The translations under genes were made by a program, and so were the position numbers. Below, piece by piece: positions 62,017 through 64,000 of a DNA stretch of 64,000 bases (positions are counted from its first letter, which is position 1; every line of letters starts with the position of its first letter). Below the pieces are notes generated by a model. That model did not search any database. It was not told the DNA's origin and saw only the letters and a program-made list of their open reading frames with translations. The DNA is from CAZFER01 sp964517495 (lineage in GTDB: Bacteria > Hinthialibacterota > Hinthialibacteria > Hinthialibacterales > Hinthialibacteraceae). The stretch is from positions 1 through 64,000 of the forward strand of contig CAZFER010000030.1 of the NCBI GenBank assembly GCA_964517495.1, given 5' to 3'.

Positions 62017-64000
62017 ATGAGACTCATGATACTATCTTCCTTGGCTTTGACTCTTTTCATTACCGCCTCTCCACTGGCCTTGGAAAACCGTCCCATCATT
62101 GATTTGAATGGAACCTGGGAATTTGAACAGACAGAAACCGCGTTTCCTCCTCAAACCTTTACCCGCACCATTCCTGTACCCGGCTTGATCTTTTTAGCTA
62201 AACCCAAGATCGAACAATATGACGCCTATTATGAGGGTACATATGAACCAAAATACAATTGGTATCGCAATACATTTCACGTCCCCAAAAAATACAAAGA
62301 CCTCAATGCGATCTTAACCATTCTGAAAAGCAAATACGTCACCCAAGCCTATCTCAATGGTTATGATTTGGGGCGGTCAATGGCTTGTTATACCCCTATT
62401 GATTTTCCTGCGACCCATGCAATCCAATATGGTAAAGAAAATGAACTGCTTATTTGTGTGGGCGATCGTAACTGGCTTCCCAGCCAGGCCGCTGGCAGCA
62501 CGGATAAAGAAAAAGTCACCTATTTCCCTGGAATTTGGGATAATGTATATCTTTCCTTCAACGGACCCTTCCGTATTCACCGGGCACTCGTACTCCCAAA
62601 CGTGGAAGAAAAGAAGGTGGATGTCAAATTATTGATTCGCAGTTTTTATCCCGCACAAATACAATATGGCGATCCCATGCAAGACACCTGTAACATCGAT
62701 ATTCGTATAGCAGAAACCGATGGGGATGAAACAATTGCTGAAATAAAGAACCAAAAACTCGTAACCAAGCGGGATAACCTCACACAAACCACCATAGAAA
62801 TCCCACTCACTGATTTTAAAACCTGGTCCCCTGAGCATCCGTTTCTTTACACTGCGAAAATTACGGTTAAAGAACAATCAGGCTCAACAAGCGATACAAA
62901 AAAACAAACCTTTGGTATGCGCGATTTTGGCCGTTCGGGTAAACATTTCACCCTGAATGGCGATAAACTCTATTTACGCGGCACCAACATCACGCTGCAT
63001 CGCTTCTTTGAAGACCCGCATTGTGGTGCATTACCGTGGAACAGGGAATGGGTAACCAAATTACTTAATGACATTCCAAAATCACTCGATTGGAATGCCA
63101 TGCGAGTATGTGTGGGAATCGCGCCTTCATTTTGGTATGACATAGCCGATGAAGCGGGACTATTATTGCAAAACGAATGGTTATACTGGCAAAATCACGG
63201 TTGGGATGAGCAAATCCGCACGGAATACACTGACTGGGTATGGAGCGATGGCAACCACCCGAGTATCGCTATGTGGGATGCAATCAACGAAAACTGGGAT
63301 GATTTTATTGGAAATGTGCTTATTCCCGATTTAAAACAGTTGGATCCCACACGCATTTGGGATGCCGGTTATATGACCTCGGAACATATGATGCTTGATG
63401 AAATGGACGAGCCCCATCCCTATCAAGTTTACGGAATGCGCGACAATTTTAACGAGTGGATGGATAAAAATCCCTACCCACTTGGTGACTTGCATCACCG
63501 AACCGACCGGCTACAGCGCCATATTGACAGCAGTGCAGCCCAATTGGTCAATGAATATGGCTGGATATGGCTATGGCGCAACGGCAAACCTGCCCATCTA
63601 ACCGTCAACAATTATGCCTATTATTTAGGGGAAGACGCTACACCTCAGGAACGATGGACAATGCAGGCTTATTGGCTGCAATTGCAAACGGAATGGTTGC
63701 GCACCATTCGACCTTTAGCGGGATTACTGAGTTTTTGCTACCTGAGCGATAATTATGGCTTTACTGGCGATTGGTTTATTGGTGATATTGCCGATTTAAA
63801 TGAAGGACCAACCTTAAAATGGTTTAAGCATTGTTTCGCCCCCACCGCGGTCTTTATTGACCTGATCGATGAACGCTATACCAAACACCTTTCACCCCAT
63901 ACACCTGGATCAGATATTCAATTCAATCTGATCGGTGTCAATGATGACCCACAAACCCGACAAGGGGAAATCACACTTCGTCTGCTTGACTCAGAGGGAA
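62017..64000 (+). CDS. Secreted glycoside hydrolase family 2-type protein, 3' end outside window
   Basis: 661 residues are visible, running off the right edge. ATG 62017 follows GGAG by 8 nt; ATG 62011 is in frame but only 2 nt from it. The signal peptide (MILSSLALTLFITAS) ends near PLALE. Order of domains fits GH2: sugar-binding jelly roll (LNGTWEFEQ, NTFHVPKKY, AYLNGYDLG), an Ig-like domain, then the TIM barrel (LYLRGTNITLHRFF, AINENWDD with the acid/base Glu near 63292). The nucleophile Glu should be the NEYGW motif near 63552. Beta-galactosidase, beta-mannosidase or glucuronidase are all possible. Confidence 0.88.
   Translation, partial: MRLMILSSLALTLFITASPLALENRPIIDLNGTWEFEQTETAFPPQTFTRTIPVPGLIFLAKPKIEQYDAYYEGTYEPKYNWYRNTFHVPKKYKDLNAILTILKSKYVTQAYLNGYDLGRSMACYTPIDFPATHAIQYGKENELLICVGDRNWLPSQAAGSTDKEKVTYFPGIWDNVYLSFNGPFRIHRALVLPNVEEKKVDVKLLIRSFYPAQIQYGDPMQDTCNIDIRIAETDGDETIAEIKNQKLVTKRDNLTQTTIEIPLTDFKTWSPEHPFLYTAKITVKEQSGSTSDTKKQTFGMRDFGRSGKHFTLNGDKLYLRGTNITLHRFFEDPHCGALPWNREWVTKLLNDIPKSLDWNAMRVCVGIAPSFWYDIADEAGLLLQNEWLYWQNHGWDEQIRTEYTDWVWSDGNHPSIAMWDAINENWDDFIGNVLIPDLKQLDPTRIWDAGYMTSEHMMLDEMDEPHPYQVYGMRDNFNEWMDKNPYPLGDLHHRTDRLQRHIDSSAAQLVNEYGWIWLWRNGKPAHLTVNNYAYYLGEDATPQERWTMQAYWLQLQTEWLRTIRPLAGLLSFCYLSDNYGFTGDWFIGDIADLNEGPTLKWFKHCFAPTAVFIDLIDERYTKHLSPHTPGSDIQFNLIGVNDDPQTRQGEITLRLLDSEG

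Overview
The window reads as a piece of a draft or metagenome-assembled genome of an uncultured Gram-negative bacterium: it has two runs of exactly 100 N, roughly mid-40s percent GC by eye, and signal peptides, Tat signals and a lipobox throughout. The gene mix is Tat-exported Gfo/Idh/MocA oxidoreductases, a sulfatase, glycoside hydrolases of several clans, a BNR sialidase-like protein, DUF3604, DUF4185, DUF4340 and orphan type II pseudopilins with an almost invariant prepilin N-terminus. It fits heterotrophic polysaccharide degraders such as Hydrogenedentota, Sumerlaeota, Poribacteria or PVC relatives, but no marker here decides the phylum.

Layout. 1-5852 (-): the N-terminal ~5.8 kb of a giant surface protein with at least four tandem units of about 305-318 residues, running off the left edge. 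6.4-10.4 kb (+): a secreted CAP-domain protein, an HMGL-like aldolase, and a DAHP synthase behind a leader that looks like a ribosome-mediated attenuator (strong promoter, 25-codon leader peptide with YYYYWYFSW, 28-nt palindromic terminator). 10.35-11.06 kb: palindromic repeats, no gene. 11.1-19.4 kb: carbohydrate-active exported proteins and a Gfo/Idh/MocA pair preceded by a 28-codon small ORF; it includes a DUF4185/beta-lactamase-fold fusion. 19.4-30.3 kb: a pseudopilin, glmS, another Gfo/Idh/MocA, a sialidase-like protein, a DUF3604 protein, a sulfatase, a repeat-rich gap and a small membrane protein. 30.3-37.3 kb: an M48 protease, a fourth Gfo/Idh/MocA, a broken gene remnant, tRNA-Gly(GCC), a coiled-coil protein, an NAD-dependent epimerase and a response regulator fused to an RsbW-like ATPase. 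37.4-42.4 kb (+): a gliding-type ABC exporter set (ATPase, permease, GldG-like, DUF4340) closed by a strong terminator. 42.4-50.9 kb: a DUF4015-like glycosidase, a propeller/toroid protein, a histidine kinase coupled to a NagA-like amidohydrolase, and a two-half ABC-2 permease followed by a pseudopilin. 51-59.2 kb (mostly -): a Tat-exported FAD oxidoreductase and sugar isomerase/epimerase, an aldo/keto reductase, a third pseudopilin, and a nagA - kinase - PLP phospholyase-like operon. 59.3-64 kb: an S41 lipoprotein with a duplicated C-terminal domain and the start of a secreted GH2 enzyme that runs off the right edge.

Working together, most genes suggest extracellular or periplasmic capture and dismantling of sulfated or amino-sugar glycans (sulfatase, GHs, sialidase-like protein, Gfo/Idh/MocA and FAD oxidoreductases, NagA) feeding amino-sugar metabolism (NagA, GlmS). 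The signals least explained by routine annotation are the DAHP synthase leader and the nagA-kinase-phospholyase operon. Dispersed palindromic repeats, apparently non-coding, fill many intergenic spaces, and one of them has caused an assembly gap.
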